Assembly: GCF_010389155.1 (NCBI RefSeq)
Contig: NC_057769.1
Coordinates: 21,948,735 to 22,012,734 of the forward strand
Reading direction: 5' to 3'
Length of the DNA stretch: 64,000 nucleotides
Origin: Erigeron canadensis
Lineage: Eukaryota > Streptophyta > Magnoliopsida > Asterales > Asteraceae
Part shown: positions 11,608 through 23,689 of the stretch, piece by piece
Position numbering within the stretch: the stretch's first letter is position 1
Layout: every line of letters begins with the position of its first letter
Notes under the pieces: generated by a model
Seen by the model: only the letters and a program-made list of their open reading frames with translations
Told to the model about the DNA's origin: nothing
Databases searched by the model: none
Translations under genes and position numbers: made by a program

Positions 11608-12743
11608 ATAAGCTTCAAAAGATAGGTGCATTGGACGATCTTGATGCTGAAGATGACTTAGAAAGTGTCAATAATGAAGATATGGAAGAAGTGGAGTTCA
11701 TTAGTTCAGAAGATGATAGAAAAAGGTTGCTTGATATACCTTATGACTTTGATCGTGTCTTTAATGAAGATGAAGTCATTCAAGTTGAACCGATAGCTGA
11801 AGTAGAGCATCTCAATCTTAATCCAATCAGAGAAAGTCCAGATGAACCTAGGAATGTAGCAAATTTGAGGTTTGTTGTATCTGCAAATATAATAGATGAA
11901 GGGCATGACAATATTTTTGAGTTATACTGGAATATTGATGCTACACGAGAGGTTGATCTTAGAAGATCCAATATACCTCCGGTGTAGCAAAACCCTGAGT
12001 TTATTATTGATCGAAGGGTTCCAATGGTTGTAACTCGTGCTGGTTTTCATGTGAGTGGAAATTTAAAATCATCAATGTATTGGGAGTTTATCTCAAATAA
12101 GGATGCACCAAGTACTTCTCAGTGATACAAAGTTGGTTCTACGATCACAGAATCAGGTTATTTGTTATCAAGAGAAAAGAAGGATGCCAGTACATGTCAA
12201 TAAGTCAAAGACACTTCCACTCTCTCAGTGATTCTGATATGATAGATTTGGGAAGATGATGGTTCGTTAATCTTCAAAGTAATGGACTTGTTGATTTCTA
12301 TTGGAATAGATTCAGAGATGAAAGAATTATGAATTTCAGTGATAGAGGTCTGAAGCCAGAAGAGAGGTTGATTAAACCAACACCTTTGAAGAAGATTAAG
12401 AATCCAGATGGCACATTTTGTTTTGGACAGCGAAGGATTAAATGTGTAAAGAAGGTTCCCGCTATCAGATGGGATCAAGATATGCTGACGACGATGACAT
12501 TTTGGCAGATAGATTTCAAGTCAGGCGAAGCACAAATGTTTGTTGATAACTTAAAGAAACAGATGTTGCTGCGCATGTATGATCCGATGCAGGTTGTCAA
12601 CTGATCATAGAAGACTTTTGAATACACCTTGTTTAGCAGTGGAATTTTGGAGAGTTGAAGAAAGGCGCTATCGCAATATTCTCGCTCATTGTTTACAAGA
12701 GAGAATTCATGCGAATAGCACAAGAATTTTGTTTAACGGATGA
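11608..12743 (+). pseudogene. SIRE extra frame B, disrupted copy
   Basis: Follows a T-rich, intron-like interval (11356-11607) that ends in TTGAATTGCAG. The open frame begins without an ATG (KLQKIGALDDLDAEDD). It matches frame B of the second copy at QDML...FWQIDFKSGEAQMF and at the end ILFNG-stop (TGA 12741-12743), where the other copy ends LLFDG-stop. Internal stops at about 11985 and 12123 plus frameshifts break it. It is probably the second exon of the frame A gene. Product unknown. Confidence 0.6.
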
Positions 12744-12790
12744 CTTTGAAGTTCAAGTTTTGAAGACTTTAAAGAAATCTAGTTGCAACT

Positions 12791-12804
12791 GTCAAGGGGG
12801 AGTC
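12791..12804 (+). other. Polypurine tract of the copia element
   Basis: GTCAAGGGGGAG directly precedes the 3' LTR. The same motif precedes the 3' LTR of the second SIRE-type copy. It would prime plus-strand DNA synthesis. Confidence 0.8.
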
Positions 12805-13468
12805 TGTAGATGCAGATTCGTTGTGACAATCGCAACATAGATTTGATAATCGTTTATGTTTTAGGAACTATGTTTGTAATCATGTAAATAAGAACTTGTG
12901 TTGATATTTAATGATTACGTTTGAACTTCAATATAATATTTGTTTGTGTTTTGTATTGTGTTTGTGTGTTATATATTGTTTTGCAGGTACAAGAACATAA
13001 AACCAAGGTTTATAAGTGTAGTAGAATACTTAAACGATGGTTGGATGTTGTGTGCGAGTCAAACAAAGTCAAACAAAGAACCTAGGGGTCGAACCTCGTG
13101 CTGACGTCATCAGCATCTAGGAATGACCTTGTGCTGACGTCAGCACGAGGGAGACTGTTTGGTTATTGTTTCGGGCCTAATTACTTCAATTAAGGCCTAA
13201 GCCCACATGAACACAAACCCTAATAGTATAAATACCAAGCTAATCTAAGAAAATTAGCTAATGAACTTTTGACGAATTTACGAATTAAGTTAATTTGTTG
13301 TTCGTGTGCTCTCCTACACGAATCACTACTTCATGTTTTTCCTTAGGTTGGTTATTTGCTCATTAATCAACAAAAGGCAATAGCAATCTAGTTATTTCAA
13401 AAGGATTCCGCACTCTTGACATAACGAATCGCTTCTTATTACGATCCAAGCAACCATAGGACCTTACA
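12805..13468 (+). repeat. 3' LTR of the copia element (664 bp)
   Basis: Begins TGTAGATGCAG right after the polypurine tract and ends GGACCTTACA. The start (GCAACATAGATTTGAT) and end (GATTCCGCACTC near 13405-13416) match LTR pieces of the 42135-49124 element. TATAAATA lies at 13227-13234. The sequence after it is AAGAA; the matching duplication would lie left of the window. Confidence 0.75.
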
Positions 13469-14052
13469 AAGAACAATCACAATTAAATTTCTAGATTTTT
13501 CTCCTTTTCTCCTTGCTAAATTCACTCCCCCAATTCAATACAAACCCTCACTTTGCTAATTATTTAGAAAGATTTAGATAATTGGATTTGGGAGGGATTG
13601 AATTGCATGAAAATCTGGATATAGTAGAAGAAGTGGAAGGATTGGGAATTGAAAGAATAAATGTTAGTGAAATTGTGAATCATCAAGTTTGAAATGGATG
13701 TGCATTCTCCCTAATGCCACGTTCCATTTTAACTTTTGTGGGTATAATACCTGCTAGCCACTAAAATTCCAACTAATTTAACCCCTTATCTCAAAACAAA
13801 ATAGTAGGAAGTTAATTAAATATCAAAACTATAAAAAGGGCTAATTTTTTTTTATATTTAAATATTGGGGTGTTATAGAGAGTTCAGCCAATTATGTAAT
13901 CAAAGTCAAAATTGTTTATCTGAAAGAGTTTGTACAAAAGAAGTTCTGCTACACCATCCAACCTTAATATGATTTTTCATTCACTATTTACATGTAAATA
14001 TTTCAATTCCTTTTTAAGTATATTTTACATGTAACGTATAAGTATTTTTTTT
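13469..14052. other. Intergenic, AT-rich, no gene seen
   Basis: No coding signal. Two segments, CTCCCCCAATTCAATAC (about 13528) and GGGAGGGATTGAATTGC (about 13589), are partly complementary and may be a degraded small element. Confidence 0.5.
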
Positions 14053-14133
14053 TGTAACACGCCACCTTACCACAACACAATATTGTCCGTTTTGCCCGCA
14101 GACTCACGGCTTTGTTTCTGGTTGCTCGGGCAA

Positions 14134-14210
14134 ACTTCCCAGAAGGGTCACCCATTTGGCATTGATGCCGCCCGAGCATGCTTAACTGTGGAGTTCTTCT
14201 CTCATCCACA
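14134..14210 (-). other. 5S-rRNA-like domain in Cassandra LTR
   Basis: The reverse complement contains AACTCCACAGTTAAGCATGC (box A region) and ATGGGTGACCCTTCTGGGAA (box C region), close to plant 5S rRNA. The 5' and 3' ends of 5S are diverged, so it is a retrotransposon-borne copy, not a functional 5S gene. In Cassandra this domain keeps an RNA polymerase III promoter. Confidence 0.85.
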
Positions 14211-14375
14211 GCCAATGCGCCCAAAACGCGTTGTGTTATGTAAGACCAATGATGTCACTTATATCTAGGATCCCCCTTGTATGTCAGGATATATGCTTTC
14301 ACATCCCCTCAACACAACTCAACGTCCTCGTTAAGTCATGCAAGTTTGTCATACACTCCTAACAATCCAAGGGTT

Positions 14376-14387
14376 GCTCTGATACCA
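14376..14387 (-). other. Primer-binding site (tRNA-iMet) of Cassandra element
   Basis: GCTCTGATACCA on the plus strand is the complement of TGGTATCAGAGC, two bases from the LTR end at 14390. Confidence 0.85.
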
Positions 14388-14472
14388 CTTGTAACACCCC
14401 GCCTTACCACAACACAATATTTTCCGCTTTGCCTGCAGGCTCACGGCTTAGTTTCTAGTTGCTCGGGCAAAC

Positions 14473-14918
14473 TCATATACTAATTCTTATATTAATAAGG
14501 TTTTAAAACCCGTATATATTACACGGGTCTATAACTAGTAAGATAATATTTAAATATTTATAACCCCTTATAAAGTATATTAACCTCTCTTATTTTAGGA
14601 AATTTATCACTTTTTTATACCCAATATATCCTTATTTCTTATTCCTAATTCCCTATACACCTAATTTATACTTTTATACTATTTAATAAATAAAACAACC
14701 TTCTTGTTAAAAGTTATGGATGAATTGTCTAAAATACCATTAATGATTAAATTACAATATCAGTCACTTATCTAAAATATCTCCATTAACCTTTTACATC
14801 AATTACCTTTACATCAATTATATACACCACTCGACGTCGCCTCCACTACCAACAGTCATCCCCACCACCACACCGTTGTCATCACCACCACCGCCGCATT
14901 CCGCAGGCACCGTGATAG
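14473..14918 (+). mobile_element. Small non-autonomous Helitron
   Basis: Begins TCATATACTAATTC, has an early hairpin ACCCGT...ACGGGT followed by CTATAACTAGT (14502-14539), and ends near a GC-rich sequence CCGCCGCATTCCGCAGG then GTGATAG|T. The interior 14827-14918 resembles 57845-57931. CTAG has become ATAG at the 3' end. No coding capacity. Boundaries are approximate. Confidence 0.5.
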
Positions 14919-15400
14919 TGTGTCATTGATAGTTGTTTGTTAAGTTAAACTTTTTTTTTTTTACTTTAATTTCATGTTTACTCTTAAACATTTTCCATGA
15001 TTTTGTTCGTTTTGTAAAAAGACTAATTTTAAGACGACTCACGCGAGTGGACTAATTTTAAGGAGACTTGCTTTGCGAGCTTGATGTGATATATATAGCA
15101 TGTGAAATGAATCTCTATAACCATTCAAGGTTAATGTCAAAAAGAAATCTTGTAACTTTTACATTGAATGACGAGAATACTTGTTAATGTACCACTAATG
15201 TACCACTAATGCATATGGATTGTAGGTTAGAAAGAGGACTAGTCAATGGTAAATAATAAAAAGCCAATTCACATATTTGAGAGTCAAAATTCATTCTCTT
15301 ATAAACGCTAACGAAAACCAGTGTATTCAATTGGATTTTTCTTCCTTTTAGTAGTATAGTCTTCACGCCAATCTGATAAACCAGGTGTGAGTCATTTATA
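14919..15400. other. Intergenic, no gene seen
   Basis: AT-rich with a poly-T run near 14951. No reading frame or conserved motif recognised. Confidence 0.5.
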
Positions 15401-15806
15401 GTACAAGCAATCCAAAAATTATAAAATTACAAGACACTGTTGGATCTTCCTCCTTCTTCCTTCTTCTCCGGCGAGACTGCTGCCGCCAGCCACAACCTTC
15501 TTCTCCGGCGAGACAACCACCGCCACAACCTCTGGCGGCATCTTCGGCGACTTTTCTGACGAGAATTAGGTTCGTTTTTGGGCGGATACGGTACGGGCGT
15601 TGCCCTAATCCGTTCTAAACTGGTTGTCACTGGACACATATGGGAATCGTATGGATTTGATGGGAGGCGATCTAAGAGATGATGGTGGTGGCGGTGGTTG
15701 TCTTGCCGGAGAAGAAAGAGGTGGTGGCTGGCGGCGGCACTCTCGCCGGAGTAGAAGGAAGAAGGAGGAAGAAGATATCCCCTTATACTTTTTGGATTGC
15801 TTGTAC
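15401..15806. mobile_element. Foldback/MITE element with about 125-bp inverted arms
   Basis: Ends GTACAAGCAATCCAAAAA / TTTTTGGATTGCTTGTAC, flanked by TA on both sides (15399-15400, 15807-15808), as in Tc1/mariner-type insertion. The arms (15401-15525 and 15683-15806) are GC-rich (CTTCTTCTCCGGCGAGAC and its complement) and pair along most of their length. Short frames on both strands are by-products of the arms. Confidence 0.75.
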
Positions 15807-15820
15807 TAGATTATCTTTCT

Positions 15821-15842
15821 CATATATATATATATATATATA
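15821..15842. repeat. (AT)n microsatellite
   Basis: About ten AT units directly after the foldback element. Confidence 0.95.
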
Positions 15843-18259
15843 CCAAAGGTAAATATCATAATAATAAACAACAAAACAGGTGAAAAATAACAAAACACGA
15901 ACAAAATAAGTTTAAAAGGATAAAAATGATCAACCTACAATTGAAAACAAAATAAACTAAAAGAGATGAAAAATAACAATAACATAACTATTCAATATCA
16001 AATAACGAACAAACATGAATAAAATTCCAAGAATAAAATTAAAGTGATATAAAAAACAGTGACATAATAAAAATTTAGGTTGTATTCATAATAATTTATT
16101 GGAAAAGTTTTAAGGATAATATATATATAAAATTAAAAAAAAAATTGTTTTCATAGAAAAAGATTTATGATAGAGTTTTAAATATGATTATATATTTAAT
16201 AAGCAAAAAAGTAAAAAAAAACTCTAGCAAAAAAAAAGCGCTCGAGAGTAATTAAGAGAGAGTTTTAAGTCTAAAAAGAGCTTTAAGGAGTGCCAAATGT
16301 ACTTCCAACTTACTCTTTTAGTTAAAGTATATAGATAGATTAATTAGATATTTAGATATTTGTAATCGTATTTACGTGATTTTAATGTAACTAACAACTT
16401 AAAAAGAAAGTAAATTCAAGAAGATATAAACATGGTCGTCGACTCATAACTTTTGACTTGACTTGAAAACCTGTTTTTTGACTCGTGACTCGAAACGTGA
16501 CTTGACTCGTAAGAGTCAGGACATTTTTCTATACTACATAATATCGTATAATTATATATATGTGACGTATTTATAAACAATATATAAGTTGATTATCTAA
16601 ATACATTACCAAAATATTATACGTTCGATACTTTTGAATCATAAACTTACCGTTTATCTACAAATTGTACTAAAAGGATCAAAAATACGTTTATAACATA
16701 CAAAATAATGTAACCATAAAATATGATATATAATATATAATTATATTTATCAAACTACGACAATCATAACTTTGTGAGTCGCTTGACTCGTTCAAAATTC
16801 ATACCGCGACTCGTAAAAGTCAGAAGAATAAAGAGTCACCCAGTGAGTCGTATCGTTTTTGGTCTAAATTGACTCGACTTGTAAGAGTCTAATAACTATG
16901 GATATAAATGTGGCAATTATTTTTCGAAGAACTTAGTGAAATACTAGGGATGAAGAAAAAGTCTGAGATCCTTATCTTGATTCAGTTTAAAAATCGATAC
17001 CAAACTTCGAATAAGATCGGCACCGGTATCCACTTTTGGTGGTTTTTGGTACCAGAACTGGGACGGTACCAAGATATCTAGTAGCCTGCGTGATTTTTCC
17101 CGGCATTGTCCTGCTTTCGTACCGATACTGACTTGGTTATATGTGACGTAGACCAATATAAGTTTTTGATAAATTTCAGCACGAGTACAATACCATGTCC
17201 ATCCCTACAATATTTGGTGGTATAACTTGGTATGATTGAATATTTTAAAGAACAAACCATTTTTAAATTGTGTTATCATATTTTTAAAAGAATGGTTTAA
17301 AATTTAAATATTTTGTTAGACTCAGTCTTAAGATTTGCATTTATGATGACATCATATCCTTATCATAAAATTTAAGAGTGAACTTTTAATATGAATGATA
17401 CAAACTTAATTTTTATACACGTTAAGTACGACACCAATGGTTGCATTTAACATTTTTTTAAAATTTAAATGCATTATATTCATCTTGTATATTGCATATG
17501 TTGTTATAAAGTAGTTCATAAATATGCTACAAACTTAATTTATGTTTTTATACGATGCCTTTTATGAATTATATACAAATGTTTATGTTGTGTGATGATT
17601 ATTTAGGTGTTAATTATATGTAATTAACTTTCAAATTTCTGTTATTTTTTTATACATCCGATTCATCAAAAGCTTGCAACTAACAAGGATACATTTGACG
17701 TGACAACTTCACATATTATTAATTATATTCAATAATATAGATATAAAAGTTCTTTGTATATATTGAACACCAGAATAGTTTATTATACAAAATAATTATT
17801 CGTATATCATTAATTACACAAAATAGATTTTAAACCCCATCTATCCTCTCATGGAGGGCAACTTCTATGACCATTGTTAATTAAACGTGTAACTTTAGGG
17901 AAAACAATATATTACTCGTAGTGTATTATTGATAGTTTGTTCTCTTGTATATTAGATAGTTAGAGATGTGGGCCAGAGACTAAGAATTTATCAATTATTA
18001 AGAATTTTATCCTATGATGCAAGTGGATGTTGCATATTATAACTAAGCATAGCAGTTTTCTAAAAGTAATAAAAAGTTCTTGTAAAGTTGGGAAATCGTG
18101 TCTTAACAGGTTTGGTGCATACAAAAAAATTATCTTGATCGTTATAATTAAGACCATTAGAGCATTTAACAGGTCTTAATAGGTTCTTGTAAGTTCTTTC
18201 AAACATGAAAACAACTCATTTAACATTTGCTTTTGTTGATTTGAGCATGACAATTATTC
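15843..18259. other. Intergenic, AT-rich, decayed repeats, no gene
   Basis: No coding signal. 16438-16890 is rich in GACTC/GAGTC motifs (GACTCGTAAGAGTC). 16990-17215 contains a degraded dispersed repeat (GGCACCGGTATCCACTTTTG) that recurs in altered form at 63835-63885. Confidence 0.5.
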
Positions 18260-18597
18260 TGATGGCGGGGACCCATTTGTTGGCCCGGGCCTGGAGTTGA
18301 GTGATCCGGAACGTGGCTGATCTTAAGAAGAAGCCCATATTGGTCCAGGCTGCTGATCTATTTACTTATATTTAGTAATTATCTTTTTAGGTTTAAATAA
18401 TTTAAAGATTATGTTTAGTTTTGGACTTTATCTAGTTTCCATGTTTCATGCCTAACTTTTAGTTAGCCCTTTTTATACAGACGCCTAGTTTGAAGGTTGT
18501 CAGTTTTATTTTGATATTCATTAATAAAGATTCAACAGCTTGGTTTTTTACTTTTGTTTTGTACTTCCAATTTGATTAGTGACCTGGGATTACATCA
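18260..18597 (+). repeat. 5' LTR of gypsy element (338 bp)
   Basis: TG...CA ends; matches 25970-26309 with a small number of substitutions and indels. The TTTTTATACAG near 18471 is a possible TATA region. Confidence 0.93.
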
Positions 18598-18599
18598 GT

Positions 18600-18611
18600 T
18601 GGTATCAGGGC
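18600..18611 (+). other. Primer-binding site of gypsy element
   Basis: TGGTATCAGGGC is two bases after the LTR; it is one base off the usual iMet-tRNA site TGGTATCAGAGC. Confidence 0.85.
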
Positions 18612-18623
18612 GCAGTAGAATCA

Positions 18624-19626
18624 ATGGTGAGACCGGTTCAGATGCCTCAACAACAGCCCCGTAGAAACGCCGATAGAGGCAACGAGGAATATTGGAGGGA
18701 TCCCCGTGATATCGCCGAAATTGAAAGATTGCAGCAAAGGGCCCGGGACCTGGAACTGCAACAAGAGGAACGGAATGAGGGTACGGAAACAGATCCAAAC
18801 ATATGGGTTAATGAGAATGGGTATGAAAACCCATTCGGCCGTCGTGGTTATCGTCAACAACAATTCACATCAGACCCACTGCGTAATATGGGGGTCAAAA
18901 TAGAAATTCCAGAATTTGATGGGAGGGCACAACCTGATGATTTCATTGACTGGCTTAGCACCGTGGAACGGATCTTTGATCTGAAAGAGATGCCCGATAG
19001 GTATAAGGTTAAACTTATTGCTATTAAATTACGTAAGTATGCTTCATTATGGTGGGATCATGTAAAAAAGAAAAGGGTTATGGAAGGGCGGTCTAAAGTT
19101 GAAACATGGGATAAGATGAGGAAGTTGTTACGCGAAAAATTCTTACCAGTTTTACTATAGACAAGATGCCTTTCTAGAATACCATAATTTATCTCAGCGG
19201 ACTTCTTCCGTTGAGGATTTGATTGCAGATTTTGATAGGCTGCGAATGAGATATGGAGCTGAAGAAGAAGAAGAGCAGATTATTGCTCGGTTTTTTGGAA
19301 TTCTAAGACCTGAAATCTCTGATATTGTCCAGCTTCAACCCTACTGGACCTACAATGATGTTTGCAGGTTAGCTACTAAAGTCTAGAAGCAACTTAAGAA
19401 TAAGGGCAAAGGCACACCATCTAAGATTGGACCAACAAAAACTGAGACTTTTAAGACTCCAACAACCGTGTCATCGGGTAGTAACAACGGCCCAGTTAAA
19501 GCTGATGTTAGCAATACAGTTGCAGGGTCAGGAGGTTCTTCAAGAGTAACTCGTTGTTTCAAGTGCTATGGTATTGGGCACTTTGCGAGAGACTGCCCAA
19601 ACAAACAGCTTGTGACCCTCACAGAG
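18624..19626 (+). pseudogene. gypsy gag with zinc knuckle
   Basis: ATG 18624 is the first in-frame Met after the primer site (MVRPVQMPQQQPRR). The retrotransposon gag domain spans about 18898-19150 (PEFDGRAQPDDFIDWL ... LRKYASLWWDHV). One extra T near 19150 shifts the frame, and a TAG at 19384-19386 interrupts the continuation. A complete CCHC knuckle CFKCYGIGHFARDC lies at about 19558-19599. Gag would form the particle and bind RNA. Confidence 0.88.
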
Positions 19627-21996
19627 GACACTCTTCCTATCTATGATACTGAACCAGAAGGCGAAGAAAATGATGAAGGTGACGTCTTATACCCGGATAA
19701 AGGGGAATCATTGGTGTCACAACGAGTTCTGAGTAATGTTGTTCTTCCACCCGGTGATGAAACATTATGGCTGCGTAACAACATCTTTCGTAGTAAATGT
19801 ACATCTAAGGGCAAAGTTTGTACGATTATCGTAGACGGTGGAAGCTGTGAAAATATGGTGGCAACTAGTATGGTGGAAAAACTGGGGTTGAAAGCAGAAC
19901 CACACCCAGAGCCGTACCAATTAACTTGGTTAAAGAAAGGAAACGTTGTCAAAGTAACTCAAAGATGCCTAGTGCAGTTTTCTATTGGTAATAAATACAA
20001 AGATGAAGTTTGGTGCGAAGTCATTCCTATGGACGTGTGTCATGTGTTGCTTGGTCGCCCATGGCAATATGATCGGTGGGTGAAACATGACGGATTTAAA
20101 AATACTTATACTTTCAAAAAAGATGGCATCAATATTGTGTTAGCTCCCCTTGATACAAGAGAAACGGGAAGTGAAGCATTTATTCTAACTAAATCTGCTT
20201 TTATGGATTTCACCAGGTATGAGGCGCCCAAGTTCATGTATGCACTTGTCATCACCGAGCAGAATAGTGAGACCACAACAACACCAACAGAAGTAGAACT
20301 TCTCATCCATGAGTTTTCAGATGTCTTTCCCGACGAGATACCAGCTGGCCTTCCTCTCGTACGGGAGATCCAACATTGTATTGATTTTATTCCAGGATCT
20401 GTTATACCAAACAAACCTGCTTACCGAATGAACCCTAAAGAATTTGATGAATTGCATAGGCAGGTCACTGAGCTATTGGAAAAGGGACTTATCCGGGAGA
20501 GCATGAGTCCTTGTGCTGTTCCCGCACTCCTAGTTCCAAAACACGGGGGTGCTTACAGGATGTGTATTGATAGCCGTGCAGTGTACAAAATTACTATCAA
20601 ATACCGGTTTCCTATTCCCCGGTTTGAAGACTTACTTGATCAGTTACATGGGTCTGCTGTTTTTTCTAAGATCGACCTCCGCAGTGGTTACCATCAGATT
20701 CGCATGCGTCCCGGAGACGAGTGGAAAACAACATTTAAAACTCGCGATGGGTTATATGAGTGGATGGTAATGCCTTTTGGTCTTTCAAATGCACCAAGTA
20801 CATTCATGCGGCTAATGAATCATGTTTTCAGAAATCTCATTGGAAAATGTGTTGTGGTATATTTTGATGATATTTTGGTTTTTAGTCAAACCATTCCCGA
20901 ACACCTCCATCATCTTACACAGGTTTTCAATATATTGCGGGAGCAGAAGTTATATGCAAATCGGGCAAAGTGTCATTTCTTAGCACCAGAAGTCTTGTTC
21001 TTGGGATATCTCATCTCCAACTGAGGAATCCGTATGGATGGCTCCAAGGTTGAGACCATCACTTCTTGGCCAACTGCCAAGTCCTTACATGAAATTCGTC
21101 GCTTCCATGGGCTCGCGTCTTTTTATAGGCGTTTCATACAGAATTTTAGCTCCATAGTGGCCCCCATCACAGATTGTCTTAAAGAAAAGCAGTTTACATG
21201 GACTGCCAAAGCAACATCAGCCTTTGAGGAGCTCAAAAAAAGGGTTACACAAGCTCCGGTTTTAGCCTTACCCAATTTTCAGTTAATGTTTCAGGTTGAA
21301 TGTGATGCTTCAGGGCATGGTATAGGAGGCGTTCTTAGTCAAAACAACCGTCCCGTTGCTTTTTTTCAGCGAAAAACTGAGTGATGCTAAGCAGAAGTAC
21401 AACATTTATGACAAGGAATTTTATGCAATTATTCGCAGTCTCGAGTATTGGCGACATTATTTGCTACCATCAGAATTTGTGTTGTACTCAGATCATCAAG
21501 CTCTTCGTTTTATTAACGGCCAGAACAAACTTAATCCTAGACACGCCAAATGGGTCGAGTACCTACAAGGTTTCTCTTTTGTAATCAGGCATAAGGTTGG
21601 TACTAGCAACATAGTAGCCGATGCGCTTAGTAGGCGGCGAGCATTGCTAACGTCACTCCAGGTAAAGGTTAAGGGCTTTGAGATCTTTCACAGTCTTTAT
21701 CCCGATGATCCAGACTTTTCAACCCTTTGGCGAGCTTTCCGTGAATCACCTATGGATGAGTATAGTATTCAGGATGAGTTTCTATTTCGGGGTAACAGGT
21801 TGTGTGTTCCAACGTGCTCCTTGCGTGATGCAATCATCTTAGAAAGTCATCAAGGGGGTTTGGCGGGACATTTTGGCCGGGATAAAACACTAAAGTTGGT
21901 GCAGGAACGATTTTTTTGGCCAAAATGGGGGCTGATGTTGGTCGTATCATTACCCGTTGTCCGGTTTGTCATCTCGCCAAGACACAACACTCTAAT
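19627..21996 (+). pseudogene. gypsy pol: protease, RT, RNase H, integrase N-terminus
   Basis: Protease: IIVDGGSCENMVATSMVEKL (near 19825-19884) and the HVLLGRPWQYDR signature; the usual DSG/DTG site reads DGG, as in many plant chromoviruses. RT: IDLRSGYHQIRM and catalytic YFDD (about 20858-20869). TGA at 21022-21024 stops the frame. RNase H: ECDASGHGIGGVL; an extra T in a T-run near 21360 shifts the frame. The integrase zinc region HQGGLAGHFGRDKT is followed by a one-base deletion near 21925, then CPVCHLAKT, and is cut by the solo LTR. Confidence 0.9.
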
Positions 21997-23689
21997 TGTA
22001 ACACCCCGCTAAAGCGGAATATACGGGATGTACAGATAAGCACAAGCACGCACAGTACAAGTTCAAACACAGCTTATAACATTAAGGAATAAGAAGTATC
22101 ATAAGTTATTACAACATTTGGGATGAACCCTGAATTAGATAATATTCGAAAGACAGAACAATTATCTTAAGAACTCTTTGAACTCAGAACAGGAACAAGC
22201 AAAAGGAAGTCTTCACAGCCACTAATCTTGAACGCACGAACAATCTCCATAGAAGTAAGCTGAAAGTAGGAAGGCTCCTATGCTAAGAGAACTAAGAACT
22301 TAGCCTGAAAAGCATGTAAGTTCAAAAGGGTCAACTACAAAAGTAGTTGGTGAGATTCACATAAAGTACTCATTAGTTATAATATCGGTATGTATATTAA
22401 GAACAAGTCATAAGGTCTGTACGTCTGTGAAAAGTACTTTGTAATATTAAGAATAGTTTTGGAATATGTAATGTACTTAATATGCATATATATAATTACT
22501 GCTAACCCGATTGGTCAATGATGAACGATAATGAATCAGTAAGCTCACAACAACCAAGTAAGCTACAAGCATGATCTAGGTCAAATAAGTACAGATAATA
22601 TGCATCCTCCAGAACTGTAGAGAATGAGGGTGGACCTACCCTAACAGCGCTGTCCATAATTACCTACGGTTCATTCCCTGAACTGTGGGATATGAATTGA
22701 TAGCAGTAAAAATAGAACTCATGCATAGAACAATAAGTACATACGGAGAACATATAAGTGATACAAATGTATTCAAGATTTTGCCCATTCAAGATCTAGA
22801 ATACAGTTTCAGAGAATAAGTATGATGATAGGGATGTATTAAGATCATTTTATAAATAGTCTGTACTTTCATAAAATAGTACATAGAACAGTTTTAGAAC
22901 ATATGTATATATATTTATATATAGACATTTAAGTACGAAATACTTTTCATACGATCATATAATAGTACGTAGAACAGTTCAAGAACATACATATATGTTT
23001 ATATATATATATATATATATATAATTTAAGTACCAAAAATAGTTTTCATGCTTTTTAGTCCCCGATAAAGAACTTTGAACAAAATGTACGAAAAGGGGAT
23101 AAGTGAACTCACAGTGATCTGGTACAGTACAGTTATCGAGCAGAAAGGATAAGCACTAAGATAGATATTATTATATTTATCGAAGTCCAAGCACGTCTTG
23201 TCTGAGGCCTAAGTACACGTCGTTGATCACATAATACATACATATATCTGTCTTAGTGATCAATTAATCACAGAAATGTTCTTGATGATCCGATGATTTG
23301 GTCCTTTATGCACAGAAAACGTTTTGACTCTTAATAAACTTTAAGTACTTGAACATGCCTTTAAAATATCTTTGAATATACACTAACAGATTGTACCCAA
23401 TTGTTCTTGTAATTGTTAGCGTGGAACTTGTACCCATTTATCACGATCAAGCAATAAATCATTATTATTTTATTCAACTAGAACTTGACATTAGGGTTTG
23501 TACTAGAAACATTGTTATAAATTGTCTCATGTCTTGATCTACTTTGGTCTATTAATAGATGTTCATATACGAATTTAGGACTCACGATCGAGTCATAAGA
23601 TTATAATATACTTTCTTCACAATAAGCTAGGATTGTATCAAGGTTTATTCGTCATTTAAACAGTCCTTGGCCAAAAGATAATTTAGATC

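Larger units (their letters stand above)
1..13468 (+). mobile_element. SIRE-type Ty1/copia retrotransposon, 5' end outside window
   Basis: The order gag zinc knuckle, protease (DSG), GAG-pre-integrase, integrase, reverse transcriptase (YVDD), RNase H is that of Ty1/copia. After pol come about 2.7 kb of non-coding DNA, two extra reading frames, a polypurine tract and a 3' LTR, which is the SIRE/Maximus layout. The 5' LTR, primer-binding site and most of gag lie left of the window. The coding part carries many stops and frameshifts, so this copy is dead. It is interrupted by a solo LTR at 158-2272. Lineage assignment rests on motifs and layout, not on a phylogeny. Confidence 0.85.
14053..14472 (-). 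mobile_element. Cassandra-type TRIM retrotransposon, truncated
   Basis: Read on the minus strand: one LTR (14053-about 14301) with a 5S-rRNA-like domain, a short internal region, and the 3' end of a second LTR (14390-14472) starting at the same TGTAACAC...CTTACCACAACACAA sequence. The primer-binding site TGGTATCAGAGC (complement of 14376-14387) sits two bases from that LTR, as for initiator-Met tRNA priming. There is no coding capacity. A 5S domain inside the LTR is the hallmark of Cassandra. The 5' LTR is cut at 14472, where a Helitron begins. Confidence 0.85.

Noticed and set aside
14134..14210. A genuine 5S rRNA gene
   Set aside because: Only the internal control region is recognisable; both 5S ends are diverged and it sits between LTR ends with a tRNA primer site.
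14003..14224. Minus-strand open frame over the Cassandra LTR
   Set aside because: It simply translates the 5S-like domain; no protein family, and the element is non-coding.
15427..15809. Gly/Arg-rich frames on both strands
   Set aside because: They arise from the inverted arms of the foldback element.
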